Assembly (NCBI RefSeq): GCF_003967555.1
Contig: NZ_BIFS01000002.1
Location: 2,480,001 to 2,544,000, forward strand
Source of the DNA: Dictyobacter kobayashii
Lineage (GTDB): Bacteria > Chloroflexota > Ktedonobacteria > Ktedonobacterales > Ktedonobacteraceae
Reading direction: 5' to 3'
DNA: 64,000 nt
Below, one piece after another: positions 27,481 to 36,865 of the stretch (position 1 is the stretch's first letter; each line of letters begins with the position of its first letter). The notes under the pieces are model-generated. The model saw only the letters and a program-made list of their open reading frames with translations, had not been told where the DNA came from and did not search any database. Made by a program: the position numbers and the translations under genes.

Positions 27481-27998
27481 TACTTGAGGTTATCCATTCT
27501 AGCAACTGAGCTTGCCAGTAACCAGTATAGACAGGCAGATTTATGAATGCTATCCGCTTCTTGCACTAGAATTTATTGCGTAGTCGCCCGGATAAAGCGG
27601 TCTATGCAACATGACCCCATCCCATCCCATAAACAACCGTTCCCGAAACACGCAACGATCCCCTTGTAGGCGGCATTAGGATTACGGCCTTCTCGTAACG
27701 CAACGCGACAAACCCAGCAGTAATCCGGCCTCGTGCATGCCGCTCACTTCACGCACGAAACCTCCCTAAGAATCGTATAGAAGGTCCCATTGACGATATG
27801 AAAACCAACATGTCATACGCCGCCTGATATGGTAGCCAGCGTCTCGTACTTAAGGCGAAGACGCGAGGAGGAAGCCCAAAGAAACACGATCTGTGTGTGC
27901 AGGAACGGCTGAAGCGGGGAAAAGCCCAGTGTCAGGGAAATAGATGTGGTATGATGGGGCTGATCTACTTACTTGAACATAAACGGAGTATATGCAGC
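27481..27998. other. Intergenic stretch with remnant sequence
   Basis: No supported gene. 27640-27870 has mixed composition suggesting a decayed insert, but no recognisable domain in six frames. It ends with a half copy of repeat B. Confidence 0.4.
27873..27935 (+). repeat. Repeat family B, half copy
   Basis: GCCCAAAGAAACACGATCTG, then a GTGTGCAGG arm, matches the right arm of the copy at 49456-49645 in reverse (GATCGTGTTTCTTGGGC). GAACGGCTGAAGCGGGGAAA resembles the same copy's inner right side. The rest of the element is missing. Confidence 0.6.
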
Positions 27999-28838
27999 AT
28001 GGCCGATCCACAGCATCTGAAACTTCTAATGCAAAATGTTGCAGACTGGAATGCCTGGCGGGAAAAATACCCTGAGATTACGCCCGACCTGAGCGAAACC
28101 GGATTGTATGGTGCTTATCATGGTGGGCTGGATCTGAGCAACATTAATCTCAGCGGTGCAGATTTGCACCAGTCAGACGTTTGCGGTGATATTAACCTTG
28201 AGGGGGCCACTTTCCAGTTTGCTAATCTTCAAGGAACCCACTTTTTCGATGTTAACCTCCATCATGTCGATTTTCAAGGGGTCCATCTCAGCCAGGCCTC
28301 ATTTTCTTATACAACTATGACCGAGGCTAATTTGGATGGAACTGACCTGCGTGGAGTTCTCTTTGAAGATGGCACAGTTCTGAGCCGAGCTCATTTGAGC
28401 AGGGCAGACTTACGCGAATTAGACCTCAGTGGATCCATTCTTAATGGAGCTAACATGAGTGAGGCCTTGTTGGAAAGAACAATCCTGAATAGGTGCGAAA
28501 TGGTCCAGGTTATATTGACGCGTGCTAGCCTGCCGAACGCGAAAATGACCCGGACCGATCTCTGTGTGGCTGACCTGAGTGATGCTTTGCTCTGCAATAT
28601 CGACCCGAGCTATACCAATTTGAGTGAAGCCAATCTTAGCGGAGCCGATTTGCGCGGAGCTAATCTCAGCCATACTAACCTGAGTGATGCATTTCTGATT
28701 GAGGCTGACCTGCGTAACACTGACCTGAGCCATGCCGACCTCTCTGGCGTCTGTCTCGTTGGAGCTAATTTAAGTGGAGCTAATTTGTATGGAGCCCTCC
28801 TCGGTAGTGCGGATTTGCAAGCTGCTGTTCTGTCCTGA
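27999..28838 (+). CDS. Pentapeptide repeat protein
   Basis: The start at 27999 (MADPQHLKLLMQN) has CGGAG upstream. An N-terminal segment of about 45 residues (VADWNAWREKYPEITPDLSE) is followed by about 40 pentapeptides of the A(D/N)Lxx type: ANLSGADLRGANLSHTNL is a clear example. These form a right-handed quadrilateral beta-helix. The N-terminal WNxWR motif is common in such Chloroflexota/cyanobacterial proteins. Some pentapeptide proteins mimic DNA and protect gyrase, but nothing here proves that role. No signal peptide. Confidence 0.92.
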   Translation: MADPQHLKLLMQNVADWNAWREKYPEITPDLSETGLYGAYHGGLDLSNINLSGADLHQSDVCGDINLEGATFQFANLQGTHFFDVNLHHVDFQGVHLSQASFSYTTMTEANLDGTDLRGVLFEDGTVLSRAHLSRADLRELDLSGSILNGANMSEALLERTILNRCEMVQVILTRASLPNAKMTRTDLCVADLSDALLCNIDPSYTNLSEANLSGADLRGANLSHTNLSDAFLIEADLRNTDLSHADLSGVCLVGANLSGANLYGALLGSADLQAAVLS

Positions 28839-29206
28839 GCCTTTTTGGTCCTTTTCTGTAAGATAACAATAGATAGCTTGATTCGCGCTATTCATTGTTA
28901 AAGTCGTTCAGCTTGTTATGAACGCAAAGGAGCTAACAACAGCTCTTGAAAAACGCTGAAAAAGTGGTAAAATGTATCTCAGATTACGTAAAAAAAATGA
29001 AGCGGTTGAAAGAACCATTCATGCCTGGAAACAGGTGTAATCTATAAAAATGAGATACGATTCACGGTCTCTTGCCCGGCTGGGCCACACACTCTCACGA
29101 GTGCGGTGTGCTACCTGCTCAATCTCGGTCGTAAGGCTATTGAAGCCTATCGAGAAGAAGGAGGTAGAAATCAATACGTTTTACCACGTTTTGAAAGGCA
29201 GAGGTT
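28839..29206. other. Intergenic stretch, possible small frames only
   Basis: A plus-strand frame beginning near 29050 (MRYDSRSLARLGHTLSRVRC) lacks support. AACAAT/ATTGTT around 28867-28900 can form a weak hairpin. The end holds GAAAGGCAGAGG, the leader of the next gene. Confidence 0.35.
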
Positions 29207-29581
29207 ATGGATACTAAAGAGGTATTGACTGATCGACGTAGTTTTATCAAGACTGCGGGTTCCGCCGGTATCGCAACGATATTGGTTGCCGATGGCAGCT
29301 CGAATTACGCTCAGGCCAGCGAGAACCATAAGCCAAAGGATGACAACACCTATAGCTATGCTACCCAGACTTCCTGGGGAAACATAACCGAGTGGCATGA
29401 TGCTCCTGATATCGGTTTCAGTTTTGATCTTGGCACAAACTCTATTCCTGCTAACTTAGCCGGGCGTGATCAGCAAGGCAATTCCTTTGCCGTTGGTTTC
29501 TCATCCGATATGAACACTTTTTTTGGTTACTTTCAGCGCTACAATGAAGGCCCTATCGCCTATAGAGGCACACGCAAATAA
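29207..29581 (+). CDS. Small secreted protein with Tat-type signal
   Basis: 124 residues. The N-terminus has a twin-arginine motif, TDRRSFIKTAGSAGIATILV, followed by an AQA-type cleavage site near residue 36. The mature 85 residues are polar and aromatic-rich (TYSYATQTSWGNITEWHDAP, then FGYFQRYNEGPIAYRG) with no cysteine. Tat export implies folding or cofactor binding in the cytoplasm (family knowledge). No homologous family recognised. A strong terminator follows the stop, so it is monocistronic. Confidence 0.65.
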   Translation: MDTKEVLTDRRSFIKTAGSAGIATILVADGSSNYAQASENHKPKDDNTYSYATQTSWGNITEWHDAPDIGFSFDLGTNSIPANLAGRDQQGNSFAVGFSSDMNTFFGYFQRYNEGPIAYRGTRK

Positions 29582-29586
29582 TAGTC

Positions 29587-29632
29587 GACACCATACCGAT
29601 TACTTTGCACAAACAATTATCGGTATGGTGTC
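29587..29632 (+). terminator. Hairpin terminator
   Basis: GACACCATACCGAT pairs perfectly with ATCGGTATGGTGTC (loop 18), followed by TTCTT; it begins six bases after the stop codon. Confidence 0.75.
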
Positions 29633-29952
29633 TTCTTGCCTGTTATAAAGTTTAGGAACTGTGCCAGACCTATAATAAACTATATTAATATTTTCTAGCG
29701 CGATATTGACTAATATACTAGAGTTTATTATAATTTAGTGGAGCTTTATTCATATTTTTCTACCTGCAGCCCAATTTGTTCATTATTTATGGGTAAAAGC
29801 TACTCCATTGTTACAGGAATCTTTGAGTTGCTATGTACTATCATCTTTATTTTCTACCTTAAATTCTATTTTTGTAGCAGGATAAGCGAATAAGATGATA
29901 GTAACGTGCTTCTCACAGCAATGCTATTTATGGATGCAAGGATGGAAGCAGC
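29633..29952. other. AT-rich intergenic stretch
   Basis: Very AT-rich leader of the MFS gene, with repeated TATTAATAT-like and TTTATTATAA sequence. No gene seen. Confidence 0.4.
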
Positions 29953-31320
29953 ATGGATGCTAAAACATCGACGCGGCGCTCGTTGAGCACACTACTCATT
30001 AATCGCAACTATGCCTTTTTATGGTCTGGCCAGGCGATCTCCTCGCTGGGAGACTCGATCTATGATCTAACGCTGATCGTATGGATTGCGGCGGCGATTG
30101 CGCGCCAGGCGAATGGACAGCCTGCGGCGTGGGCTCCTACCGCTGTAAGCGGCGTGTTGATCGCGGTCGCGCTCCCCTCATTGTTCTTTGGACCGCTGGC
30201 GGGCGTCTTTGTCGATCGCTGGAATAAGCGACAGACTATGCTCTGGATGGACCTCCTGCGCATGCTGCTGATTGTGGTCTTGATCCTGGTCTCTGGTACG
30301 TCGTGGCTGCCCTGGCGGCCGCCGATGGCTGTGCAGCTTGGCGCGATCTACGTCACCGTCTTTCTCTCCAGCATCTGTTCACAGTTCTTCACACCCGCGC
30401 GGGCAGCTTTGATCGGTGATATCGTCGAGAAGCAGCAGTTGGGGCGCGCCTCCGGGCTGGCCCAGGTCTCTCAGAGTATCGCGATGATCATGGGACCACC
30501 ATTGGCGGCCCCGGTATTGTTTGGCTTTGGGGTACAGTGGGCCCTGCTCTTTAATGCTTTAACCTTCCTGCTCTCGTTCCTGTGCGTGTTGAGGGTGCAG
30601 GCCCCACCAGCCGCCAGCAGCTCCGGTAGCGGCAAAGCACCCAACTTTCGCCGTGAGTTTATCGAAGGCATCAGCTATGCCTTCGGCAACCGTGTCCTAC
30701 AGGTACTTTTCGTAACAATTATTGTTGCCTCTCTGGGAACCGGCGCCGTCAATGCCTTAATGGTCTTCTTTGTGGCGCAAAACCTGCATATCAGCCTCCC
30801 CTACGTGGGCCTGCTGGATGGTTTCTTCGGGGGCGGCGTCATCTTTGGAGCCCTGCTGATCTCGTTTCTCTCCAGCAAGTTTAAGATCACGCGCATCTTC
30901 ACCAGCGCCATCCTGGGCTTTGGCGTGCTCTTCTTCTTGCTGGCCCGCACCACAAATCTCTGGATCGCCCTGGTCATTATGCTCTGTCTGGGCGTTGCCC
31001 AGGCCGCCGTCAACGTCACGTTTGTTCCCCTTGCGCTTGGAGCCGTGCCACGTGAGCTAGTCGGGCGCGTCCTCGGTACGCTCAATCCCGTGGGAACGCT
31101 TGCTAGCCTGGTCTCCGTCTCGCTCTCCGGCTATCTGGCCAGCAATCTCTTCAAGGGTATCCATGGCACCTTCCTGGGATTTATTATTGGGCCCATCGAC
31201 ACCATCTTTACGCTGGCCGCGCTGCTCATCTTCGTCAGTGGTTGTTATGCCCTGTTCCGCCTGAGCCCATCCGATGTCGCACCGACCGCCAGCGCGGAAC
31301 CAGCGCCTACGGTGTCGTAA
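29953..31320 (+). CDS. MFS transporter (enterobactin/macrolide efflux type)
   Basis: 455 residues, 12 helices. Opens STLLINRNYAFLWSGQAISS, then SLGDSIYDLTLIVWIA, as in the MFS_3 group of macrolide and siderophore exporters. The MFS motif A is GPLAGVFVDRWNKRQTML. Loop RAALIGDIVEKQQLGRASGL, then AQVSQSIAMIMGPPLAAPVL, is the conserved central stretch. The tail is Ala/Pro rich. Ribosome site GGATGGAAG. Likely proton-driven drug or metabolite export. Confidence 0.9.
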   Translation: MDAKTSTRRSLSTLLINRNYAFLWSGQAISSLGDSIYDLTLIVWIAAAIARQANGQPAAWAPTAVSGVLIAVALPSLFFGPLAGVFVDRWNKRQTMLWMDLLRMLLIVVLILVSGTSWLPWRPPMAVQLGAIYVTVFLSSICSQFFTPARAALIGDIVEKQQLGRASGLAQVSQSIAMIMGPPLAAPVLFGFGVQWALLFNALTFLLSFLCVLRVQAPPAASSSGSGKAPNFRREFIEGISYAFGNRVLQVLFVTIIVASLGTGAVNALMVFFVAQNLHISLPYVGLLDGFFGGGVIFGALLISFLSSKFKITRIFTSAILGFGVLFFLLARTTNLWIALVIMLCLGVAQAAVNVTFVPLALGAVPRELVGRVLGTLNPVGTLASLVSVSLSGYLASNLFKGIHGTFLGFIIGPIDTIFTLAALLIFVSGCYALFRLSPSDVAPTASAEPAPTVS

Positions 31321-31396
31321 AGTCATATGCTATTTTTTGATGACTGGTGTATCAAGGAGAGTTGAGTATCTGTGTCAACCTCTAGACGCTACATTG

Positions 31397-31526
31397 CCGG
31401 GAGATCACGAGCAAGCGATCAGATGGACATTCTTTCAGGTGTGGAGAGTGTGGTGGGTGGTCGCGGCCACCCACCACACTCTCCACACTCTTCACCGGCG
31501 CCCAAGAGGAACATGAAAAAGCCCTG
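31397..31526 (+). repeat. Repeat family A with 9-bp flanking direct repeat
   Basis: Complete element: GGGAGATCACGAGCAAGCGA at the left, hairpin GTGGTGGGTGGTCGC with its partner GCGGCCACCCACCAC, right end ACATGAAAAAGCCCTG. GCTACATTG occurs directly outside both ends (31388-31396 and 31527-31535), as expected for a target-site duplication. The element abuts the truncated end of the alcohol dehydrogenase gene. Confidence 0.8.
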
Positions 31527-31527
31527 G

Positions 31528-32280
31528 CTACATTGTTGCTACCGCCTGGATTGGAGCCGGAGCAGCAGTTAAGCGCTTAATCGCTTTTATTGGATCTTCG
31601 CGATTGCAATTGATGATTTCTGCCCCTAGTTCTTTGGCCTTCTGCAGGCGTTCGGGGCTTGTATCAATGGCAAAAATGCGTTCGGTATGTAGTAGCCTGG
31701 CTCTGGCAATGGCCAGCAGCCCTACAGGCCCGCAGCCAAACACGGCGACTGTATGGCCTGCTTTAGTAGTAGCCTTATCATCTCCGCTATACCTGGTCGG
31801 TAACGTGTCTGCATTGTCCATTGCCTGGTTGTCCGTTGTCGGATCTGGAAGTTTCAGCAGGTTGATATTGGCAAGTGGGACGCGCACTTTCTCGGCCCAC
31901 GGACCATGCTCTTTTTGCCTGTTAAAAAAACTTGCGTCAGTTACCCTCTCATTTGGATTGGTTTGATCACAGTGGGCATAGTCGTCGGCACGACAATGGG
32001 AACAGCTACCGCAGGCCATGATAGATGGAACGATTACCCGATCACCAATATTTAAATTGTTAACACCCGCTCCAAGCTGCTCTACTATACCAACACCTTC
32101 ATGTTCTAAGAAGTTTTCAGGAATCATAGCAGAATATTTTTCATTCAGAATATTTAAATCTTTATCACAAATTGAACTGGCCGTTAGTCTCACGATAGCG
32201 TCATGTGATTGTTCTATTTCAGGATCTGGCACCTCTTCTAGTCGTATATCGCCACCATCGTGAATGATAATAGCTTTCAT
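31528..32280 (-). pseudogene. Zinc-dependent alcohol dehydrogenase, C-terminally truncated
   Basis: MDR-superfamily dehydrogenases have about 340-390 residues; this frame has 250. Present are the catalytic-zinc site (SSICDKDLNI and EHEGVGIVEQLG), the structural-zinc cysteines (MACGSCSHCRADDYAHC) and the nucleotide loop VAVFGCGPVGLLAIARAR. After DPIKAIKRLTAAPAPIQAV the gene ends inside the 9-bp repeat flanking repeat A. The rest of the coenzyme domain and the C-terminal catalytic segment are missing, and no continuation is seen on the other side of the element. Probably non-functional. Confidence 0.85.
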
Positions 32281-32484
32281 ATATTGTTCATCTCCTGGGG
32301 CTACTATTCGCTATAGAGACACTGTATATATGTTACGAGCCAAAGTAAAAAAGCGAGACAAATAATCACTACCATGACTTATCTATCTGGGTTACATGCA
32401 GTTCCTGGGAGATGTGGTGTTGACGATTGCTTTTAGAGTTAGCAGGCCAGAAAAGAAAATGGCCTGCATGATATTGTCTAGCGT

Positions 32485-32901
32485 CTATTTGTTTATCTGC
32501 TGCAAGAATTTCTTACGCCCCATTCCCAGGTGGCCATTGATCGCTTCGGGTTGCGCGGTTCCCAGGAATGAGATGGCCTTACCTTCGTCGTCAAGCACGT
32601 AGTAGCCCCGGCTGTTCTGCATCCCACCTCGTTTTACCATGCTTCGCGTTGTTATGAGGGAAGGGATCAGGATAATGAGTGCCAGCATGATGATGCGCAC
32701 GGGCGGCGAGAACCTGGTGCGTAGGCGCGGTTCGACCAGGAAGAAGAACAGGCTCTGCAGTGGCCTGAAGCCGGCACGATAAAATATATAATTGCGACTC
32801 ACCCCAAACCCGATATTCTCTCCATCAGTTTGTTGGCGTGGCCAGTAATTGGTAATCAATAATGCCCCAGGCACTACTGATGCTGGTAGTGGTTGCATCA
32901 T
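32485..32901 (-). CDS. Hypothetical membrane-associated protein, tandem paralogue 1
   Basis: 138 residues, no known family. A shared core with the next gene: PGALLITNYWPRQQTDGENI, then GFGVSRNYIFYRAGFRPLQS and GRKKFLQQI near the end. One hydrophobic helix (IIMLALIILIPSLI). The C-terminal part (YYVLDDEGKAISFLG) recalls a small binding domain. Confidence 0.6.
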   Translation of the reverse strand: MMQPLPASVVPGALLITNYWPRQQTDGENIGFGVSRNYIFYRAGFRPLQSLFFFLVEPRLRTRFSPPVRIIMLALIILIPSLITTRSMVKRGGMQNSRGYYVLDDEGKAISFLGTAQPEAINGHLGMGRKKFLQQINK

Positions 32902-32941
32902 AGCATCCTCTCTATTTAGCTTAAAGTTTTTCTATTCATAG

Positions 32942-33333
32942 TTAAGCCAGATCGCCTATTTGAGCCAAAAACTTCTTGCGCCCCACACCTATCTGTCCCC
33001 TGGTATATGCTGGCGTCCACCTTTTTAGAAAGCTAACCGGTCGGCCTGGTCATCGAGTATATAGAAGCCAGTTTTTCGACTTGCCGGGATGAAGAAAGGG
33101 AATATAAGCATTGGCAGTGTAGTGATAAGGGCCCGTTTCCCTACCGACAACAGCGGGTTGATCCTTGGGGCGATGAACCAACTGATAGCAAGTGAGATCG
33201 GGGTTGCCAGCAAGTGGTAGAGCAGATATTTGCGCGCCATGCCATAGCCAATATTCTCTTCTCCTGCCCGGGTCCGAGGCCAGTGACCGATAATAATTAA
33301 TTCTTCTGGGACTACTTTTTTTTGCGTAGCCAT
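32942..33333 (-). CDS. Hypothetical membrane protein, tandem paralogue 2, frameshifted
   Basis: Same layout as its neighbour: VPEELIIIGHWPRTRAGEEN, then IGYGMARKYLLYHLLATPIS, a hydrophobic ALITTLPMLIFPFFI and FYILDDQADRLAF. The frame stops at 33025, but one added base near 33030 gives LKRWTPAYTRGQIGVGRKKF, then LAQIGDLA, matching the C-terminus of paralogue 1. Full length about 130 residues. The pair arose by tandem duplication. Confidence 0.6.
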
Positions 33334-33393
33334 ACGTATGTCCTCTCTATTTAAACATTTCTAAATGGTTATCTATCTACTTTTACTCAGTTG

Positions 33394-33756
33394 TTAGTAA
33401 GCTGTCACAAAGATCATGTATAGCAGAATACCTCCTATAAGTGCTATTCCCACTAGTAGCAAAAAGATGGTGAGCCGCGTACGCCTGGCGATCTGTTCCT
33501 GAAATTGCGTGGGCACCTTCGCCAGATATTGGATCGTCTTCTGCATGGTAGTTGGACGGGTAGGAATGGCCGTACCCATATCGCTGCGGCGTACGCCTGG
33601 TTTGAAGATAAGTGGTGGCTGTATAATGCCTTTCCTGCGCCAGCGCTGTTTGGTCTCGCGATCCTTGCGCCGCAGCGATTCCTTATGTTTTGCCCGACTT
33701 TTAGCGTTAGCGAGTCGCCGCTTCTCTTCCAGGCGCTGCTGCTTCGTACGAACCAT
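33394..33756 (-). CDS. Basic protein with C-terminal membrane anchor
   Basis: 120 residues. The first 45 are highly basic and charged (RTKQQRLEEKRRLANAKSRA, then KHKESLRRKDRETKQRWRRK), likely helical. One C-terminal membrane helix (LTIFLLLVGIALIGGILLYM) gives a tail-anchored topology. No family recognised. It lies 60 bases upstream of the paralogue pair on the same strand, so the three may form an operon. Confidence 0.55.
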   Translation of the reverse strand: MVRTKQQRLEEKRRLANAKSRAKHKESLRRKDRETKQRWRRKGIIQPPLIFKPGVRRSDMGTAIPTRPTTMQKTIQYLAKVPTQFQEQIARRTRLTIFLLLVGIALIGGILLYMIFVTAY

Positions 33757-33946
33757 TGTCTCGCCTGCTCCAGACCATTAAATCGTTTTTTGTCCCTTAA
33801 TAAGCAAGACGTTTGTTCGCTGTGGAATTCCAATGAAAATCATGCGCAATCCCCCAATCGTCGTAATATTTGCATTTTATTCCTGTTTATGGCACAATGA
33901 GTCAAGAACATTATTTCTAATATCGATAGATTGAGAGGCCTGTTGC

Positions 33947-34297
33947 ATGCATGAAGAATTGATTGATCGTTTGCGTACAATCTGCCTGGCTTTGCCACAA
34001 GCAACCGAGGGCGCAGGGGTCGGGAACCCCACCTTTCGGGTGCGCGATAAGATTTTTGCCATGCAGCATCCGGTAGACGGCCGCATAACCGTCTGGTGCA
34101 AGGCCCCTGCTGGAGCCCAGCAGGCGCTGGTTGGCTCTGATCCCGAACACTTCTTTGTGCCACCCTATGTCGGCCATCACGGCTGGATTGGGCTCTGGTT
34201 CGATGTCGATCTCGATTGGGAACTGATCGCCGGACTGGTCACCGACAGCTATCTGCTGACCGCCCCCAAACGTCTGGCAGCCCAACTCAAACGCTAG
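33947..34297 (+). CDS. MmcQ/YjbR (CyaY-like fold) protein
   Basis: 116 residues, full length for the family. Opens IDRLRTICLALPQATEGAGV and contains GNPTFRVRDKIFAM, VWCKAPAGAQQALVG, DPEHFFVPPYVGHHGWIGLW and a terminal SYLLTAPKRLAAQL. YjbR proteins have a double-wing DNA-binding-like fold; their cellular role is not established. Confidence 0.88.
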   Translation: MHEELIDRLRTICLALPQATEGAGVGNPTFRVRDKIFAMQHPVDGRITVWCKAPAGAQQALVGSDPEHFFVPPYVGHHGWIGLWFDVDLDWELIAGLVTDSYLLTAPKRLAAQLKR

Positions 34298-34363
34298 ATC
34301 AAAGTTCTTATCCCTTTGATCTAGCTCTGACCGCCCTCCTGCGCAATATTTATCTTGTATCCT

Positions 34364-34557
34364 GAAAAAGCACCAATAACAACGATTTGTACGTGCGGGG
34401 CTTGCCCCTGCTTTTAAAGCTTATGTTCGAAAAATCAATGATAACAGCGATTTGCAGATGATATATTAGATGCATATCATTATTATTGTTTATTTTACGA
34501 TCGAAAAGATTAAAAGCGGGGGCAAGCCCCGCACGTACAAATCGTTATTGGTGCTTT
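34364..34557. repeat. Repeat family B, copy 3
   Basis: Left arm AAAGCACCAATAACAACGAT, then TTGTACGTGCGGGGCTTGCC; the right arm is the inverse, ATCGTTATTGGTGCTTTC. Both arms share CACC and GATTTG where other copies have CAAC and GATCTG. The CPBP gene's last residues are read from the right arm. Confidence 0.8.
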
Positions 34558-35537
34558 CATTTTTGTCAAGGCAACATAAGTTGGAATTGTGCGGTCCTTC
34601 CTAATATTTCGGCTGCTGGCTGGCTGGAGGCGATGGGTGTAGATCAGCCAGCCTGCAAAGATGAACCAGGGGAGCAGTCCGATGATCCCCAGTGGCGCTC
34701 CCAGGTAGGGATTGCCCTCACTGAGCATGTAGCCGATGACTCCTCCGGCTACTGCATTGATGCTGGCATGGGCCAGCACGGTTGGCCAGATACTGCCTGT
34801 GCGTATGCGTAACCAGCTCAATACGATACTGTAGGGGATCGTTGATAGCAGGAAGAAGAAGACTCCCAGGGTTGGATAGAGTCCGCCGAACTCATAGCCG
34901 TCCCAGATGATCAAGGGGGCGTGCCATAGGCCCAGATGACTCCGATGAGCAGGGCCGCTTTGACGTTCCCCAGCGGCATCAGCCTGGGGAGCAGGTAGCC
35001 GCGCCAGCCAAACTCTTCTCCAAAGGTGGCGAGCATAGTGATGGGCAGGTCCACCGTACAGGCCGAGAGCACGATGATCAGGGCCGTAGTATTGGCCGGC
35101 GGGAGCGCTCTTGTGGTTTTCGGCAAGGATTTCAGCAACAGCCCTATCTTTTCATCCACGGCCCACGATTGCATATGCAGTGCGATTACAATCCCAAAGC
35201 CAATCGTCAGTAAAATGATAGGTATCAGGTAGGCCGCGACATATAGCCGCCAGATGTGCCGGTCGCCTTTCCATTCCTTACCACGCAATCGCAGGCCCAC
35301 ATCCGCAAAGCCTTCATGGCGTAACCAGCGCACCAGCAGGGCCGCCACTGTCGGACCATACATGCCCAGCGCCGCTCGAATGATAAAGGGCACCCCTACC
35401 AATTTCAGCAGGAGAAACATACTCCACGAAATGCCAAAAGCCAGTACCAGGTACCAACCGATCCCTTTCCAATTGATCAGTGTTGATGTTTTCGGGGTGG
35501 TTGTATACAATGCATCGATATTGCTACTTGTTTCCAT
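34510..35537 (-). CDS. CPBP intramembrane metalloprotease (Abi family), frameshifted
   Basis: Multi-pass membrane protein, about 342 residues. Motif 1 is FGEEFGWRGYLLPRL (EExxxR). After LLIGVIWAY the frame ends at 34911; one added base near 34924 gives WHAPLIIWDGYEFGG (motif 2), then IWPTVLAHASINAVAGG (motif 3). Predicted metal-dependent protease or prenyl-protein processing enzyme in the membrane. The last residues (ITICTCGACPRF) are encoded by repeat B, so the original C-terminus was replaced or extended by the repeat. The gene follows an HTH regulator by 41 bases. Confidence 0.85.
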
Positions 35538-35578
35538 CCTCTTACCTCATGGCCTTTCTTGTCAGTTTTTACAATCTC

Positions 35579-36120
35579 TTAGTTCTGATTATTTTCATCT
35601 GTTGGGTGCATGGTCATAAGAATCATATTGAAAAGGCGCTGTTGCCGCTCGGGACCTGGCTGCAACTCCAACCAGGGACGCATGAACGCCCTGAACTCCT
35701 GGATAAATCTCTGGAACTCCTCATCGCTCATGTGAAGCGGCAATTGGCGCAGCCCCATATCGCTATAGTCCGTATCTTCCTTCTGCTGCAGATACTGGGC
35801 AAAATCCCTATCAAACCTCCCACAAACACCTGGAAAAAACGCATCAAATCCTCATGTGTAGCCTCTGCCAGTTCATCCTTACTCAGAACCGCATTGCCCT
35901 GCACCAGTGCGTACGTCTTCTCATATGTGCCCCGCTTCTGCTCCGTCTTGACCACCTCCAGAATGCCTGCTTTAACCAGCAAGTTCAAATGATGATAGAG
36001 CGTAGGAGAGGCAACCTCAGGCAAATCCTTTGACAGTTGCTGGACCGTCTGCGGTCTACGGCTAATCAGGTTCACTATGCGCATCCTCACCGGATGCATC
36101 AACACATCTGCTCTATCCAT
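35579..36120 (-). CDS. ArsR-type winged-helix regulator, frameshifted
   Basis: The start at 36120 (MDRADVLMHPVRMR) has AAGGCGAGA upstream. HTH: RRPQTVQQLSKDLPEVASPT, then LYHHLNLLVKAGILEVVKTE and a wing with KRGTYEKTYAL. After FVGGL near 35810 one added base gives RDFAQYLQQKEDTDYSDMGL and a helical tail ending MHPTDENNQN at 35579. Full length about 180 residues, normal for HTH_20-type regulators. Co-transcribed with the CPBP gene, which it probably controls (inference). Confidence 0.82.
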
Positions 36121-36194
36121 CGTTCTCGCCTTCATTGTTATAAGTAATTAGAATAATCTATGAGTTTATAATAATATAAAAGAACATAAAAATC

Positions 36195-36236
36195 AAGCCC
36201 CCATCGACTCCTCTTTCAGGAGCATGATGGGGGCTT
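36195..36236 (+). terminator. Hairpin terminator-like sequence
   Basis: AAGCCCCCATC pairs with GATGGGGGCTT (loop 20 with an inner CTCCT/AGGAG stem). Strong stem between the regulator start and the small gene end. Confidence 0.6.
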
Positions 36237-36303
36237 TACACGTGGGGATACAAGGGGCTCATCGCCGCCGTAGGTAGATCATAGAAATCCAGCCCAATGG
36301 GCC

Positions 36304-36498
36304 TCAAACCTTCTGGCGCAGCCACTCGACCGCTTGCTCGAACTTATCGGAACCACTGAAGCGCTGCATATCCCCCTCAGAATTATTGAGCAGAAGAGTA
36401 TCCGTCGTAGATCGATCAGATGTTGTAATTAATTTAATCTTATAGCCAAGCTCAGAAGCCAGCATATTCATGAATAAGACTGCCAGACCTTTTTGCAT
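36304..36498 (-). CDS. Small hypothetical protein
   Basis: The start at 36498 (MQKGLAVLFMNMLA) has GAGGGG. 64 residues, alpha/beta pattern ending FEQAVEWLRQKV. The 90-residue longer frame has no ribosome site. No family recognised. Confidence 0.5.
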   Translation of the reverse strand: MQKGLAVLFMNMLASELGYKIKLITTSDRSTTDTLLLNNSEGDMQRFSGSDKFEQAVEWLRQKV

Positions 36499-36865
36499 AA
36501 AGTGTTCCCCTCTTTCATATGTCTCGTGATAAAAATTATACATATTTTTGCCTACACAAGTTGTTTTTTGCGGCACAATCTCGCCTGAACAAGGACTTTT
36601 GGTGGGCGGTGATCAAGACTGCTGGGGGATGGTCAACAATAATGCCTGTCTGGCACAGAGAGATTGAGGAGGAATATGAGGTATTGAGCAGGGCAGTGAG
36701 GCCATTGCACGGTGTGAGCCGCTGGCCGGGGACGTGGTCAACTGTAGTTATCAATGTAGCATCGGAGCCGACCTATGTTAGTCCGAGGGCAATGTAGGCG
36801 CTCAAGCCACTTCAGGCGCGCGCCCACATGATTGCTGTGCCTTCGTTCGTGGCCTCCCAATCTGG
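36499..36865. other. Intergenic stretch
   Basis: Open frames on both strands (for example 36519-36797) lack ribosome sites and family resemblance. No hairpin of note. Confidence 0.35.

Noticed and set aside
27640..27870. Group II intron or transposase remnant
   Set aside because: No domain V motif, reverse-transcriptase motif or DDE residues found on either strand.
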